This document shows, one piece after another, positions 44,709 to 51,309 of a DNA stretch of 64,000 bases. The stretch is from Nematopogon swammerdamellus (lineage: Eukaryota; Arthropoda; Insecta; Lepidoptera; Adelidae), in contig OX336336.1 of the NCBI GenBank assembly GCA_946902875.1, positions 27,855,558 to 27,919,557 of the forward strand, given 5' to 3'. Below the pieces are notes generated by a model that saw only the letters and a list, made by a program, of their open reading frames with translations, was not told the DNA's origin and did not search any database. Each line of letters opens with the position of its first letter. The first letter of the stretch is position 1. The position numbers and the translations under genes were made by a program.

Positions 44709-47700
44709 CGTCCGTCCGTCCGTCCGTCCGTCCGTCCGTCCGTCCGTCCGTCCGTCCGTCCGTCCGTCCGTCCGTCCGTCCGTCCGTCCGTCCGTCCGTC
44801 CGTCCGTCCGTCCGTCCGTCCGTCCGTCCGTCCGTCTGTCCGAGGGCGAATCGAGGCGAGGTAGCCCGTTGAAATTTTCACAGAATATGTGTTATTATGG
44901 CGGATATAACAACAAATAATAAAAAATAGAAAAAGTAAAAAATTAAGGGGGTTCCCATACAAGAAATGTGTTTTTTTTTAATTTTTTTTTTTTTATGGAA
45001 CCTGTCACGGTTGGCTACATCACCTACAACATCCGCGATGTCAGCCCATAAAACCTTGGTGAACTAGGTGCCATGTCAGCGCTTCCCTTCGTTTCTCTTA
45101 TCCTAGGTTAAAACTTGCCACAAACGATGTTCAACATCAGTAGCTCGGTCGTGTTTTTTTTATGGAAACTGACGCGGTTGGCGACATCACACACTGCATC
45201 CGTGATGTCAGGCCATAACAAAGATAAAATTCAAATTATACATTTAGCGTATATCAACGCCGACGTCGCGTTGTAACTATTGCAATGTCGGCACACACGT
45301 GTGTGCCATCGACATTTCGAGGGTTAAAAGTGATTATATTTGGGTAAAAGTCGATTTTGATTGATTTGTCTCGGCAGGCGCACGTGATCAGCTCACACTC
45401 CTACAGGGCGGTGATGAGGAAGAGTGCGTATATACACAACAAAGCGGCGAGGCTGGCGAAAGACGGAGACGTCGCTAGAGACAGGAAGAACGGCAAGAGC
45501 AGAAGGAATGCGAAGAAAAGATACAGCACTGAAGAGAACACAGCTACAGAGCAGGCTTGTTTAGTGTGCGGCAAAGGTAAGTTCGTGTTTATATGAATTT
45601 TTTTTTTCTTTTTTTCTCTCCCCGTGTATGTCGTAAAAGGCGACTAAGGGATATGACTCCCTTCTTATATTACTAGGTGGTAGGGTTTAACCCGCCCGGG
45701 TTGGTACCACCGCACTGAATGAAAGGTCGGTCGAAACGGCTATGTAAATAGTTTGCGTTTTCCGTCCAGTTCAGTGTAGCCGGCACGACCGAAGGGAAGC
45801 ACTGACGTGGCACCAAGTTCACCCGGTGTTATGGGCTGACATCACGGATGTTGTAGGTGCCGTAGCCAACCGTGTCAGTTTCAATAAAAAAAAAAAATGC
45901 AAACTGACACGGTCCGCTACATCACCTACAACATCCGTGATGTCATCCCGTAGCACCTTGCTGAGCTAGGTGGCATGTCCGTCAACTTCTCAACCTCGGT
46001 AGCTCAGTGGTGCGGTCGGTCGAATGTCAGTCGTGATCATAAGCACACCTGGGCGCGGCCAGTGGAATCGATGACCGCTCGACCGTTGGAGGCTGACCGT
46101 GGTTCGGATTACACGTAAAACTGTAGGTCCCTTTCCTTCTTACCTTACTAGGTGGTAGGGTTTAACCCGCCCGGGTTGATACCACCGCACTGAATGAAAC
46201 GTCGGTCGAAACTGCTATGCAAATAGTTCGTGTTTTCCGTCCAGTTCAGTGTAGCCGACATGAAATGAAGGTAAGAACTGACATGGCACCGCTAGTTCAC
46301 TAAGGTGCTGGGGCTGACATCGGATATAGGATGTAGGTGATGTGGTCAACCGTGTCAGTTTCCATAAAAAAAAAAATACATTACAACCTGTTCCTCTGTC
46401 AGCATTCACAACGAAGGAGAGTTTGTCGGCGCACGCGCGTCTGCACCGGACAAAGTGCGAGCACTGCGACCAGCACTTCCCGAGCTTCGTCTCGCTCGTC
46501 CGCCACACGAAGGAGTGCGCGGGGAAGTACGCGCAGCGGCGCAAGACCAAGACTGTGCAACAACTCAGAAGGTACTCTCGCCTCTGTGATATATTTGACA
46601 TTTTTAGGGTCCCATCGCAAAATTGTGAACAAAAATCTGTTAAGTGCGAGTTTTACTCGCGCACGGAGGTTTCCGTATCAATCCGCCTATCTTTTGTCTT
46701 TCAACAATGAAATGTATAAAAGCCTGTGGCGCCTGTGTGCTATTCAGTAGTGTGACTAATCGATTTTTCGGAAGTTGTATGGGAGCCCCCCTTAATTTTT
46801 TACATTTTCTTTTTTTTATTATTTGTTGTTATATCCGCCATAGTGAAAATTTATATTACGGTTCAAGAGATACAGCCCTCGGACAGACGGACGGACGGAC
46901 GGCGGAGGCTTAGTAATAGGCTTTCGTACGGGATATGGAAACCTAAAAAGGGTCCTTTATGGGGTAGCGTTGCCAACTTTTTTTTAATCTCCTACGCAAA
47001 AAGAGGAGTTTTATAAGTTTAACGTGTTTGTGTGTGTGTCTGTGGCATCGTAGCTCCTAAACGGCTGCACCGATTTGGATGCAATCAGATCATTAATCTC
47101 TATTGACATCTAACAAAGTTCCCCACATAACGGTATACAACAAGTGAGGATTAACTTATTTAGAACTGCAGGAAAAATAAAATACACCCAAAATAAAAAA
47201 AATAATAATTGGTGCTAATGAGGTAAAAAAAAAAACAAGTATCGGTTAAAGTTTCCCAATGTTACGGTAGTCTGCTAAACGTGGTGCTCGGTGTTGTGCT
47301 GTCATTTTACCCAAGCTCTTGCAGCGCAACACCAATTACTCTGCTTACCCCGATTATACCGGGATAAAGCGTGATTCTACCATCCCTACACTTCCCTTAG
47401 CTTACTAGGTGGTAGGGTAAAGGGTCAGTCGAAGCAACTATGTAAATAGTTCACGTTTACCGTCCAGTTCAGCGGCACGCCCAAAGGGTAGCACTGACAT
47501 GGCACCTAGTTCACCAAGGTGTGATGGGCTGACATCACGGGTGTTGTGAATATATACGGGTGATGTAGCAAAGTATGCCAAGCTTCCATAAAAATATATA
47601 TCTAACTTATTGACTTTCAGAGAGTACGTAGCAGAAGCAGTAGAGGAGCCCATAAAGAGGAGAAAGTCTACAACGTCACAATACGAGCGCAGCGAGGGCA

Positions 47701-48872
47701 ATCAGAAGTATGTCGAGATGATCTACCCCAACATCCATAAAGAAGCTCATCACCATCAATCCATTACCGACTCCGGGCCCAAACCGGAAGAGTCTACAAA
47801 GAAATTAAGTGAATCTACTGCGACCATTAAGGAAGAGAAAGAATGTGATGAAGATATGAAGAACTTTGACAAAGTCGATGGCCAAAATGAAGCGCTTGAT
47901 AGCACCGAGTGCAATGAGAAGTTTGACGAGACGATCTACCCCAACATCCACAAAGAAGCTCATCACCATCGGTCCATTGCCGACTCCGGGCCCAAACCGG
48001 AAGAGTCTACAAAGAATTCAAGTGAATCTACTGTGGCCATTAAGGAGGAGAATGAATGTGATGAAGATATGAAGAACTCTGACAAAGTCGATGGACAAAA
48101 TGAAGCGCTCGATGAAACAGGAGCTAACAGTTTGCTAAACATGCTGGAGAATCGTAGATCGGCAGACGACAAAATATCAGATTCCCAAAAAAAATTCACA
48201 GATGCAAATGATAAGTCGGCAGATGAAAGGAACCCATTAGGTTCCCCAAAAAATAAGACAGATGTGAATGAAAGTTCTGCCGATGAAAAGAATCCATCAG
48301 GTTTCCCAAAAAAGGACACAAATGTGAATGAAAAATTGGCAGATGAAAAGAAAACAGCCCCGTCTCCAACAGAAATGATTACAGATGACTCAACTGACAA
48401 AGCTCGGTTGGAATCTTTGGTCGAAGAAAACCCAGAAACAATAAACTTGGAATTGTCAAAAGAAGTAACTATTACTTTGGAGCTGAGCGATGAGGAAATA
48501 CCCTCCCGTTGTCCCAGTACAGACGGACTCAGTACAGTAAAGGTCTCGATTGACAGGGATCAAGTGGGGACAGAATTACTGAAAGAAAATGAAAGAAAAG
48601 ATGCGAAGAACTCTGAAATCTCAGAAAAAACAACGGGGTTGGAACAAAATAAGAGAGAAGTAATTAATTCTGATTTAAAACTAAACCACGAATCGGTTAA
48701 GGGTGATGAAAATACAATAGTAGATCCTAGAGAGAGTGAATTAGAGTTAAAACTCGCCGCATTTGAGAATAATTCAGGATTCGATTTAAATACAAATATT
48801 ACAGACATTGCTAATGTGGCGTTAAGTGATTCGGATGTGTTAGAAAGTGGTAAAAGACTAGGCTGTGAATAG
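27069..48872 (+). CDS. ZAD/C2H2 zinc-finger protein, nine coding exons (812 aa)
   Basis: Probable nuclear DNA-binding protein. Exons: 27069-27117, 36209-36369, 38937-39179, 40710-40845, 41867-41976, 42709-42828, 45378-45576, 46403-46571, 47621-48872; every junction is GT-AG, all phases agree, and the sum is 813 codons with TAG. A ZAD-type dimerisation domain has its first CxxC (CRVC, residues 26-29) in exon 2 and second CxxC (CFGC, 82-85) in exon 3. Acidic VKQE and IKIEPEE segments follow. Fingers: CMLC...H275-H280 across exons 6/7, CLVCGKAF...HARLH (334-354) across exons 7/8, and a C2HC finger CEHC...HTKEC (358-378). The last exon is acidic, low-complexity and internally duplicated. ATG 27069 is preceded by GGAGGAG; an upstream non-coding exon is possible. 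Introns are largely transposon-filled. No specific orthologue was recognised. Confidence 0.85.
27139..28173 (+). repeat. ~140-bp tandem array, left part
   Basis: Seven-plus units of 117-144 bp, each beginning TGTAACGCACCGAACACTGA and including CACATGAGCGCAGAT and GCATCTTGGCTACTCGCA. The array continues at 34752 after the BEL insertion. Confidence 0.9.
28174..28296 (-). repeat. BEL 3' LTR (123 bp)
   Basis: Identical to 34629-34751. On the element strand it begins TGTTTGCGACAGGCA and ends CTTTTATA. Confidence 0.9.
28297..28309 (-). promoter_or_regulatory. BEL polypurine tract
   Basis: GAAGGGGGCAGGA on the minus strand directly precedes the 3' LTR. Very similar words occur twice inside pol. 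Confidence 0.75.
28326..32207 (-). pseudogene. pol: BEL pol: reverse transcriptase, RNase H, integrase
   Basis: A 1222-codon frame (28539-32207) followed, after an in-frame TGA at 28539-28541, by about 70 more codons of recognisable pol C-terminus (GDPVLIADGNLPRATWPRGR and RRPVKKLVRLP). RT has LRIVHDAAAKSEGVSLNS and the catalytic YMDD (about residue 362); RNase H has LHLFSDASELAYGCVAYW; integrase has an HHCC zinc site (about 905-950) ending CQFCR, then GVDYFGPV, SDNGTAFVG and FMGGVWERL as the DDE core. Between RNase H and integrase the words TSVRRGPH and ASVRRGPH are encoded by two polypurine-like repeats. The frame opens downstream of the gag-protease stop with no clear own ATG. Confidence 0.9.
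32249..34585 (-). CDS. gag: BEL gag-protease ORF (778 aa)
   Basis: Starts at an ATG 43 bp after the LTR. A Ser/Pro-rich N-terminus leads into a long charged helix or coiled coil (REAERERIAAAREAERERVA, about residues 110-165). A DUF1759-type capsid region follows (LLPYSGSPTEWLGFKRTYED), then paired Cys/His zinc motifs (CIYCSEKHNICFCSKF and CYRCLSANSHQWKTC), and an aspartic protease with ALIDDGSTATLID near residue 735. The frame stops at 32249, before pol. Likely forms particles and matures the polyprotein. Confidence 0.9.
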   Translation of the reverse strand: MKTRSQSKRGPEAADSHTRPASDSGAVDTAAGRSRPGTSSTSEGSGSPSLPHMSAAHNTPRREAGDVNPVSQTEPPAARPPPTPPPASVAGGNRRSGLSSAHSSRSASTVIARKFAVEALHARRMLEREAERERIAAAREAERERVAVEREREVAEMELRAALAAIDAAASAHGVASGSVRTSSMRTQDWVYGSDSDPLQVNDVTLPSQNESQACRTNVGTQLQDEALAQDTITFLTPVNLPHNENFTQQVLWPPAVAGAAVARQHDALPVRDPRPPATEQSVPQLPERNEAKMPTNAGLASLRSPLAQPPLLPPSMISGTEQVNCEAGETNPANITLNKETPSDICQLALAIAALAEKSSSKSHSRVSKPWYIELLPYSGSPTEWLGFKRTYEDTRASYTTVENLARLRHALRGEAREAVASLLISAHNPDEVMRALELRFARPEQIVLQELAAVRSMARLNENKDLNVFACKLRNCVSTIVLLNKHEYLHSPELFDALLAKLSPWMRSRWMDFAAEQPEKVKLELLSDFITREAERQVKFGIVSHANTSAHFESDKKREKVHATSAFSSVPATCIYCSEKHNICFCSKFKSLPVDDRWRWIHQTKVCYRCLSANSHQWKTCKTKRCDHDGCQLRHHSLLHGATFPPISKPSTSTINMCASDILGENVDTVEKKLDSKLTTSTIPEQRLTTKKDIILNNTSVTSLATQQRQGQVLLKVFPVVVCGPAGHIETYALIDDGSTATLIDSSVAERIGAKGPEGRMTVSGVKGMTTETKIV
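34612..34627 (-). promoter_or_regulatory. BEL primer binding site, tRNA-Tyr type
   Basis: TGGTCCTTCGAGCCGG on the minus strand, one base after the 5' LTR. Same site as in the 458-9368 element. Confidence 0.85.
34629..34751 (-). repeat. BEL 5' LTR (123 bp)
   Basis: Identical to 28174-28296, flanked by ACTTC at 34752-34756. Confidence 0.9.
34752..35395 (+). repeat. ~140-bp tandem array, right part
   Basis: Continues the array of 27139-28173 after the BEL insertion with about five more units; the break falls within the same unit position (CTTCACTATCTAAG). Confidence 0.9.
35420..36185 (-). pseudogene. LINE fragment: RNase H and C-terminal module
   Basis: The minus strand encodes an RNase H remnant (EDSASVLQALSTVTINSGL, then LQWIRGHSGSYGNDAAD followed by a TAG), and further on LRMAVGLLTGHCPLNRHLF with CRGCMAEDETATHVLLEC, the CCHC-like tail of lepidopteran LINEs. 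The element strand ends in a (CAAA)n-like tail (35420-35443). 5'-truncated and with stops. Confidence 0.8.
36209..36369 (+). CDS. Zinc-finger gene, exon 2 (first half of ZAD)
   Basis: Acceptor GACGGCAG, donor GTTTGT, phases 1 to 0. Contains EEAVCRVCLDKWPHNRLLSL, the first CxxC of the ZAD. About 9.1 kb of repeats and the BEL element separate it from exon 1. Confidence 0.85.
36847..37174 (+). mobile_element. SINE family B, full length
   Basis: Head TGTGGGGCCGGTACTTTAAA, AGCCCCACTGCATCTCTCCC, body with GGTTTAACCCGCCCGGGTTG, TTCCGTCCAGTTCAGTGTAG and GGGCTGACATCACGG, ends TCAGTTTCCAT and A19. The reference copy for the family in this window. Confidence 0.85.
37184..37723. mobile_element. MITE with perfect 29-bp TIRs (540 bp)
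   Basis: TAAGTATCAACACCGCGGAA... and its exact reverse complement end the element. No ORF of note. It begins 10 bp after the SINE poly-A tail. Confidence 0.85.
37880..38160 (-). pseudogene. LINE C-terminal fragment
   Basis: Frame-broken minus-strand remnants resemble the tail module of the LINE at 35420-36185: HLYVIGVTDKSTVQNMPA and related words. No single frame is intact. Confidence 0.55.
38280..38502 (-). mobile_element. SINE family B, 3' part
   Basis: The minus strand reads GATATGATGGTAGGGTTTATCC to GCTGACATCACGGATGTTG-like sequence and a tail ending near the T run at 38276. Confidence 0.75.
38513..38625 (-). repeat. Diverged SINE family A-like 3' fragment
   Basis: ATGTAAACCAGCATGGGTGG and GGCGCCATACCAGCAG echo the family A 3' end (ATGTAATCCGGTATGGGTGG, GGTGCCATACCGG). 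Confidence 0.5.
38606..38830 (-). pseudogene. LINE C-terminal fragment (TARVWNxLP type)
   Basis: Encodes FLCRTARVWNCLPASVFP and FNLGVFKRRIN, the conserved C-terminal motif of CR1/Jockey-like insect LINEs. A plus-strand relative is at 55985-56205. Confidence 0.65.
38937..39179 (+). CDS. Zinc-finger gene, exon 3 (second half of ZAD)
   Basis: Acceptor TTTGCAG, donor GTAAAA, 81 codons, phase 0 to 0. DGYPQQICFGCFASFKEAY is the classic end of a ZAD. Its last 159 bp are repeated at 39544-39702. Confidence 0.88.
39216..39362 (+). mobile_element. SINE family B, 5' part
   Basis: Head and mid-body as at 36847, truncated at GGTACCACCGCACC. It interrupts a repeat present uninterrupted next to the exon copy at 39703. 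Confidence 0.8.
39520..39544 (+). repeat. Interstitial telomere-type repeat (TTAGG)5
   Basis: Five perfect TTAGG units, the canonical insect telomere repeat, lying directly against the partial copy of exon 3. Confidence 0.9.
39544..39702 (+). CDS. Partial duplicate of exon 3 (candidate alternative exon)
   Basis: Copies 39021-39179 (the last 53 codons of exon 3) with few substitutions, mostly synonymous and one Pro-to-Ser. It stays open, is preceded by TTAG (a possible acceptor made by the telomere repeat) and followed by the same GTAAAA donor, and is phase 0 at both ends, so inclusion would keep the frame. In exon 3 itself the copied part begins at AAG|GTGCGA, which resembles a donor. Whether it is spliced in is unknown. 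Confidence 0.5.
39705..40078 (+). repeat. LINE-3'-like dispersed repeat (family L), copy 1
   Basis: GGCCAAGTGCGAGTCGAACT, GAGGGTTCCGTATCA, GGGAACCCCCGTGAATTTTT, a TTGTTGTTATATCGGCC stretch, TCAAGAGATACAGCCCTCGG, then (GGAC)n and TAATAGGGTCCCGTACCGG. Other copies lie at 44396-44980, 46590-46950, 49555-49716, 53923-54035 and 59192-59244. Confidence 0.75.
40097..40405 (-). pseudogene. Reverse-transcriptase polyprotein C-terminal remnant
   Basis: Two overlapping minus-strand frames together show a LINE-type C-terminus: FVAFAVETLGAWAPQSKEF in one frame and DPRAKAHLVRRISLEIQRGN in the other, so it is frameshifted. Confidence 0.6.
40710..40845 (+). CDS. Zinc-finger gene, exon 4
   Basis: Acceptor TTTCAG, donor GTGAAT, phase 0 to 1. 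Acidic; contains VKQEMLSDEE and IKQEVDIKIEPEE, resembling the SUMO-site-rich linkers of ZAD proteins. Confidence 0.82.
40902..41035 (+). mobile_element. SINE family C head (tRNA/5S-like)
   Basis: TAGCTCAGTGGTGCGGTCGG (A-box-like), then GCGCGGTCAGTACTTGGATG and GGTGACCG, matching the 5S rRNA box C region, then GTGGTTCGGATTCC (B-box-like). No body follows. Confidence 0.75.
41048..41866 (+). repeat. 22-23-bp minisatellite rich in TTTTCTCAG
   Basis: About 25 units of the form ACTAATGGCATTGTTTTCTC-AGA, interrupted at about 41180-41335 by unique sequence. Most units carry a pyrimidine tract ending in CAG. The array ends at the acceptor of exon 5. Confidence 0.9.
41867..41976 (+). CDS. Zinc-finger gene, exon 5
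   Basis: Acceptor TCTAACAG, donor GTGAGA, phase 1 to 0. Ser-rich with NERKRSR. Its acceptor lies at the end of a long minisatellite (41048-41866). Confidence 0.7.
42010..42175 (+). mobile_element. SINE family B, alternative body
   Basis: Head as at 36847 followed by the body CACCTTGGCGCGGTCCTTCC seen at 13098-13275. Confidence 0.7.
42222..42360 (+). repeat. SINE-associated hairpin module
   Basis: GCTAAACGTGGTGGGGTCGG, GGTGTTGTGCTG and its complement CAGCACAACACC form a stem; ends TACCCCGATTGTCCGGATAA. The same module leads the SINE at 47273. Confidence 0.6.
42709..42828 (+). CDS. Zinc-finger gene, exon 6 (finger 1, N half)
   Basis: Acceptor TTTACAG, donor GTGACG, exactly 40 codons. Ends DCMLCCKEFQTISGLK, the first half of a C2H2 finger completed by exon 7. 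Confidence 0.88.
42885..43310 (-). pseudogene. RTE-type LINE C-terminal fragment
   Basis: Encodes GMLRWFGHVGRMDDRRLTK, the hallmark C-terminus of RTE-clade endonuclease-reverse transcriptases, with GRVGKGRPRRTYLDQI. The element strand ends in (ATGT)n (plus-strand CATACATACATACAT at 42865-42885), a typical RTE tail. 5'-truncated. Confidence 0.85.
43363..44100 (+). pseudogene. 5'-truncated LINE with C-terminal endonuclease-like domain
   Basis: A plus-strand frame from a CCHC finger (CRACHQPGESLRHVISGC) through NTEYLHRHNLVARIIHQQ, YWDRSIITDRTI, NRPDIVIVDREARRATLVDI and KGQIQKAALLDTARIVRRFL, stopping at 43955. The PD...D...LVDI pattern looks like the PD-(D/E)xK fold of restriction-like-endonuclease LINEs. 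The 3' region ends with AATAAAGAAATAGC near 44095. It is an intronic fossil fragment, still open for 183 codons. Confidence 0.75.
44129..44353. mobile_element. TA-flanked MITE, ~75-bp TIRs (225 bp)
   Basis: GAGTGTTTTCATTTTACGAA...GGCACGAGGGG pairs with ...CCCCGTGCCTTCGTAAAATG... to the other end; flanked by TA on both sides (44127-44128 and 44354-44355), as for Tc1/mariner-type MITEs. Confidence 0.85.
44423..44630. mobile_element. hAT MITE, 208 bp (copy 2)
   Basis: Ends CAGTGGCGG/CCGCCACTG with a perfect 8-bp target duplication CCGTACGG on both sides. Inverted relative to 26424-26637. Confidence 0.93.
44663..44838 (+). repeat. (TGTC)n(CGTC)n tetranucleotide microsatellite
   Basis: About 10 TGTC units followed by about 32 CGTC units. 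The ORFs through it (poly-SVRP or TDGR) are repeat translations. Confidence 0.95.
44993..45222 (-). repeat. Two SINE 3' fragments
   Basis: Minus-strand fragments of the shared SINE tail at 44993-45095 and 45165-45222, each with GGCTACATCACCTACAACAT- or GACATCACACACTGCATCCG-like sequence. Confidence 0.65.
45378..45576 (+). CDS. Zinc-finger gene, exon 7
   Basis: Acceptor TCGGCAG, donor GTAAGT, phase 0 to 1. Begins AHVISSH, completing finger 1; a strongly basic stretch (GKSRRNAKKRY) is a possible nuclear localisation signal; ends TEQACLVCGK, the start of finger 2. Confidence 0.88.
45610..45893 (+). mobile_element. SINE family B, 5'-truncated
   Basis: From CTCTCCCCGTGTATGTCGTA to TCAGTTTCAAT and a poly-A tail. 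Confidence 0.8.
45894..45985 (-). repeat. SINE 3' fragment, head to head with neighbours
   Basis: AACTGACACGGTCCGCTACA and following sequence is the minus-strand SINE tail, abutting the poly-A of 45610-45893. Confidence 0.65.
45986..46376 (+). mobile_element. SINE family C, full length (tRNA/5S-like head)
   Basis: CCTCGGTAGCTCAGTGGTGC head, a partly decayed 5S box C region, ACCGTGGTTCGGATTACACG, then AAACTGTAGGTCCC and the common SINE body and tail, ending TCAGTTTCCAT plus poly-A 26 bp before exon 8. Confidence 0.8.
46403..46571 (+). CDS. Zinc-finger gene, exon 8 (fingers 2 and 3)
   Basis: Acceptor CTGTCAG, donor GTACTC, phase 1 to 2. Completes finger 2 (AFTTKESLSAHARLH) and encodes the C2HC finger KCEHCDQHFPSFVSLVRHTK-EC. 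Confidence 0.88.
46590..46950 (+). repeat. Family L repeat, copy 3
   Basis: GTGCGAGTTTTACTCGCGCA, TGGGAGCCCCCCTTAATTTTT, TACAGCCCTCGGACAGACGG and TAATAGGCTTTCGTACGGG; internally deleted. Followed to about 47130 by a CGGCTGCACCGATTTGGATG LINE-tail-like stretch. Confidence 0.65.
47273..47600 (+). mobile_element. SINE with hairpin-module head
   Basis: The 42222 hairpin module followed by CTTACTAGGTGGTAGGG and the common SINE tail, ending at AGCTTCCATAAAAATATATA, about 20 bp before exon 9. Confidence 0.65.
47621..48872 (+). CDS. Zinc-finger gene, terminal exon 9
   Basis: Acceptor GACTTTCAG; runs in phase 2 to TAG at 48870-48872. Encodes an acidic 416-residue tail. A 71-residue unit containing IYPNIHKEAHHH occurs twice (starting about 47721 and 47934, offset 213 bp), followed by three looser ~20-residue repeats built on ADEKNP-like words. 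The copies retain high nucleotide identity, so the duplication is recent. Confidence 0.88.
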
Positions 48873-49554
48873 TTCTAAATTGAAGTAAAGGTCGTAATGT
48901 TTTCAGAAATAATCAACTGTGCTTGAAATGGGCTTTTAGTGAACTATCAAATAGGTAAGCCATGATTTAAAGAGTTCTTTCTTGATATTAAGAATAGCTC
49001 CATTGTAAGTGTAATTAAATTCTAATCATATGTCACACTGACTTTTATTGGATAATTCTATTAAATAAAAAAGACTGGGTTATGTCAGTAACACAACCAC
49101 GAATTTTACATATAAGTCCTGGAGCCATGACACTCCTATGATCCATGACACACTATCAGCTAATCAAAAGAAATGAATATGTCATCCCATCATATGCTAT
49201 ATTGTATCATGTTTAGATTTTCATATTGACGGGAGCCGAAACGTCTAACGCCCTGTAAGAGCAATGAGAGTCTATGAGAGCCCAAGAGTCTAGAATTGAC
49301 CAATTGCGGTCTCGTGCTCAATGAGGATCAGTAAAGTAACGGCAAATTCAATAGAAGTTATATCCACGTTGTTCTCTATGGCATAAGAATGGCATATCTT
49401 TTTGAATGATCAAAATCGGACCATTAGTTACGGAGATATTATCAATAAACTTAAGCCGTTTCTGCCGCTAAAACTCAGTGCGCCGGGGCTACGCGTGACG
49501 TCACTCTATCTCAGACCCGCGCGCTCGAGCTAGCCAGCCAACGCGCACTCTTGT
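48873..49554. other. 3' UTR and intergenic sequence
   Basis: No ORF or repeat recognised beyond the polyadenylation signal. Confidence 0.5.
49064..49069 (+). terminator. Candidate polyadenylation signal of the zinc-finger gene
   Basis: AATAAA, 192 bp after the stop codon; a good candidate 3' end signal. Confidence 0.5.
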
Positions 49555-49716
49555 ATCTCTTGAACCGTAATAGTTAGCCCGTTGAAATTTTCACAGAATA
49601 TGTGTTATTATGGCCGATATAACAAAAAATAATAAAAATAAGAAAAAGTAAAATATTCACGGGGGTTCCCATAGAAGAAACCAAGCGAGTTCGACTCACA
49701 CTTGGCCGGTTTAAAT
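49555..49716 (-). repeat. Family L repeat fragment
   Basis: The minus strand matches AAACCGGCCAAGTGTGAGTC, GGGAACCCCCGTGAATATTT, TATCGGCCATAATAACACAT and CAAGAGATACAAGAG. Confidence 0.7.
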
Positions 49717-49718
49717 AG

Positions 49719-49778
49719 TATAAATTTTGCATTGTGCCGAAATGTACAAATACGTCTATCAAAACGCCAGAGAAACTG
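49719..49778 (+). pseudogene. THAP-domain fragment, plus strand
   Basis: Reads YKFCIVPKCTNTSIKTPEKL, the N-terminal zinc-binding start of a THAP domain (C-x4-C then NTS-K-P-KLF). An inverted copy is at 50920-50982. Confidence 0.65.
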
Positions 49779-49786
49779 ATGTACCA

Positions 49787-49912
49787 TGTGGGGTCGGTAT
49801 TTTAAAAGAATAGCCCCACTGCATCTCTCCCCGTGTATGTCGTAAAAGGCGACTAATGGATATGACTCCCTTCTTATATTACTAGGTGGTAGGGTTTAAC
49901 CCGCCCGGGTTT
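49787..49912 (+). mobile_element. SINE family B, 5' part
   Basis: From TGTGGGGTCGGTATTTTAAA to GGTTTAACCCGCCCGGGTT, then passing into satellite sequence. Confidence 0.75.
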
Positions 49913-50768
49913 GGACGAGTGTGCCATACTTCCACCAATACACTTGGTGACGAGGGTCTGATGATGGAGACAGGAGGTGGACAGTGGAACTCTTCAACCG
50001 TCACTGGTAACCCTCCCGAGTTTGGGCTCATTTGGTTGGTTCGGAGGAGTGCTCCATACTTCCACCAATACACTTGGTGATGAGGGTCTGATGGTGTCAG
50101 GAGATTGACAGTGGAACTCTTCAACCGTTACTAGTAGTAACCCCCTCGAGTTTGGGCTCATTTGATTAGACGAAGGGGTTACTAGTAACGGCTGAAGAGT
50201 TCAACTGTCAACCTCCTGACACCATCAGACCGTCGTCACAAAGTGGATTAGTAGAAGTATGGGACACTCGTCCAAACCAACCAAATGAACCCAAACTCGA
50301 GGGGGTTATTAGTAACGGTCGAAGAGTTCCACTGTCCACCTCCTGTCTCCATCATCAGAACCTTGTCATGTCACCAAGTGTATTGGTGGAAGTATGGAGC
50401 ACTTGTCCAAACCAACCAAATGAGCCCAAACTCGAGGGGGTTATTAGTAACGGTCGAAGTTTTCCACTGTCCACCTCCTGTCTTCATCATCAGACCCTCA
50501 TCACCAAGTGTATTGGTGGAAGTATGGAGCACTCGTCCGAACCAACCAAATGAACCCAAACTCGAGGGAGTTACTAGTAACGGTTGAAGAGTCCCTCTGT
50601 CCACGTCCTGACTCCATCATCAGACCCTCATCACCAAGTATATTGGTGGAAGTATGGAGCACTTGTCCAAACCAACCAAATGAGCCCAAACTCGAGGGGG
50701 TTACTAGTAACGGTTGAAGAGTTCCACTACCCACCTCCTGATTCCATCATCAGACCCTCGTTACCAAC
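49913..50768. repeat. ~125-bp satellite array with an internal inversion
   Basis: Units contain TACTTCCACCAATACACTTG, a GAGGGTCTGATGATGGA region, CAGTGGAACTCTTCAACCGT and CTCGAGTTTGGGCTCATTTG. About two units run in one orientation (49913-50163) and about five in the other (50168-50768). All ORFs here are repeat translations. Confidence 0.85.
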
Positions 50769-50919
50769 TTGAAATTATCATAACATTGTATTGTCACGGT
50801 AACTCAATGTGTGTGCAAAGTTTCATAAGAATCGGTTCAGTAGAAGTAGTTGAAAAAGTTGTCGCAAAGTTGTCGAAACAAATAAACAAGGGTTCAAGCT
50901 AAATAAAACCGTTTAAAAA

Positions 50920-50982
50920 CAGTTTCTCTGGCGTTTTGATAGACGTATTTGTACATTTCGGCACAATACAATATTTATACAT
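50920..50982 (-). pseudogene. THAP-domain fragment, minus strand
   Basis: Encodes MYKYCIVPKCTNTSIKTPEK with its own ATG at 50980-50982, the typical start of a THAP protein, then LFLNGFI and a stop. Likely an isolated first exon or capture. Confidence 0.65.
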
Positions 50983-51309
50983 AGTGAAAAAGTGAAACCA
51001 GGCACAAATCGGACACTTAATTTGTTTTAAACACAAATTAACCAAACAAACACTGCGCGCCTTATCACTTCCAACAGCTAACTGGCGGTGTGGAGCGGCG
51101 TGCGACACAGTGACGTCACGCAGTCCGCGGCGCATCGGTCGAAGATCGGCGCATTCATTTGATTGCTACTAGCTCATTTTTGGTCGCACGATAAAACATA
51201 ATTACATCAATGTTTTGGATTTTTCATGGACTTCAATACTACATTCAAAACTAAAAACCGCGTTGATCCTCATTGAAAGCGTTTCCCAAAATGGGGCCGC
51301 ATGTGTTCG

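Larger units (their letters stand above)
44396..44980 (-). repeat. Family L repeat, copy 2, with nested MITE
   Basis: Minus-strand copy of the repeat at 39705. It contains the hAT MITE and a greatly expanded (GGAC)n tract. Confidence 0.75.

Noticed and set aside
44663..44838. CRISPR-like or protein-coding repeat
   Set aside because: A simple 4-bp microsatellite without spacers; ORFs are repeat translations in a eukaryotic intron.
47963..48400. Minus-strand 145-codon Ser/Phe-rich ORF in exon 9
   Set aside because: Shadow of the repetitive acidic coding sequence on the plus strand.
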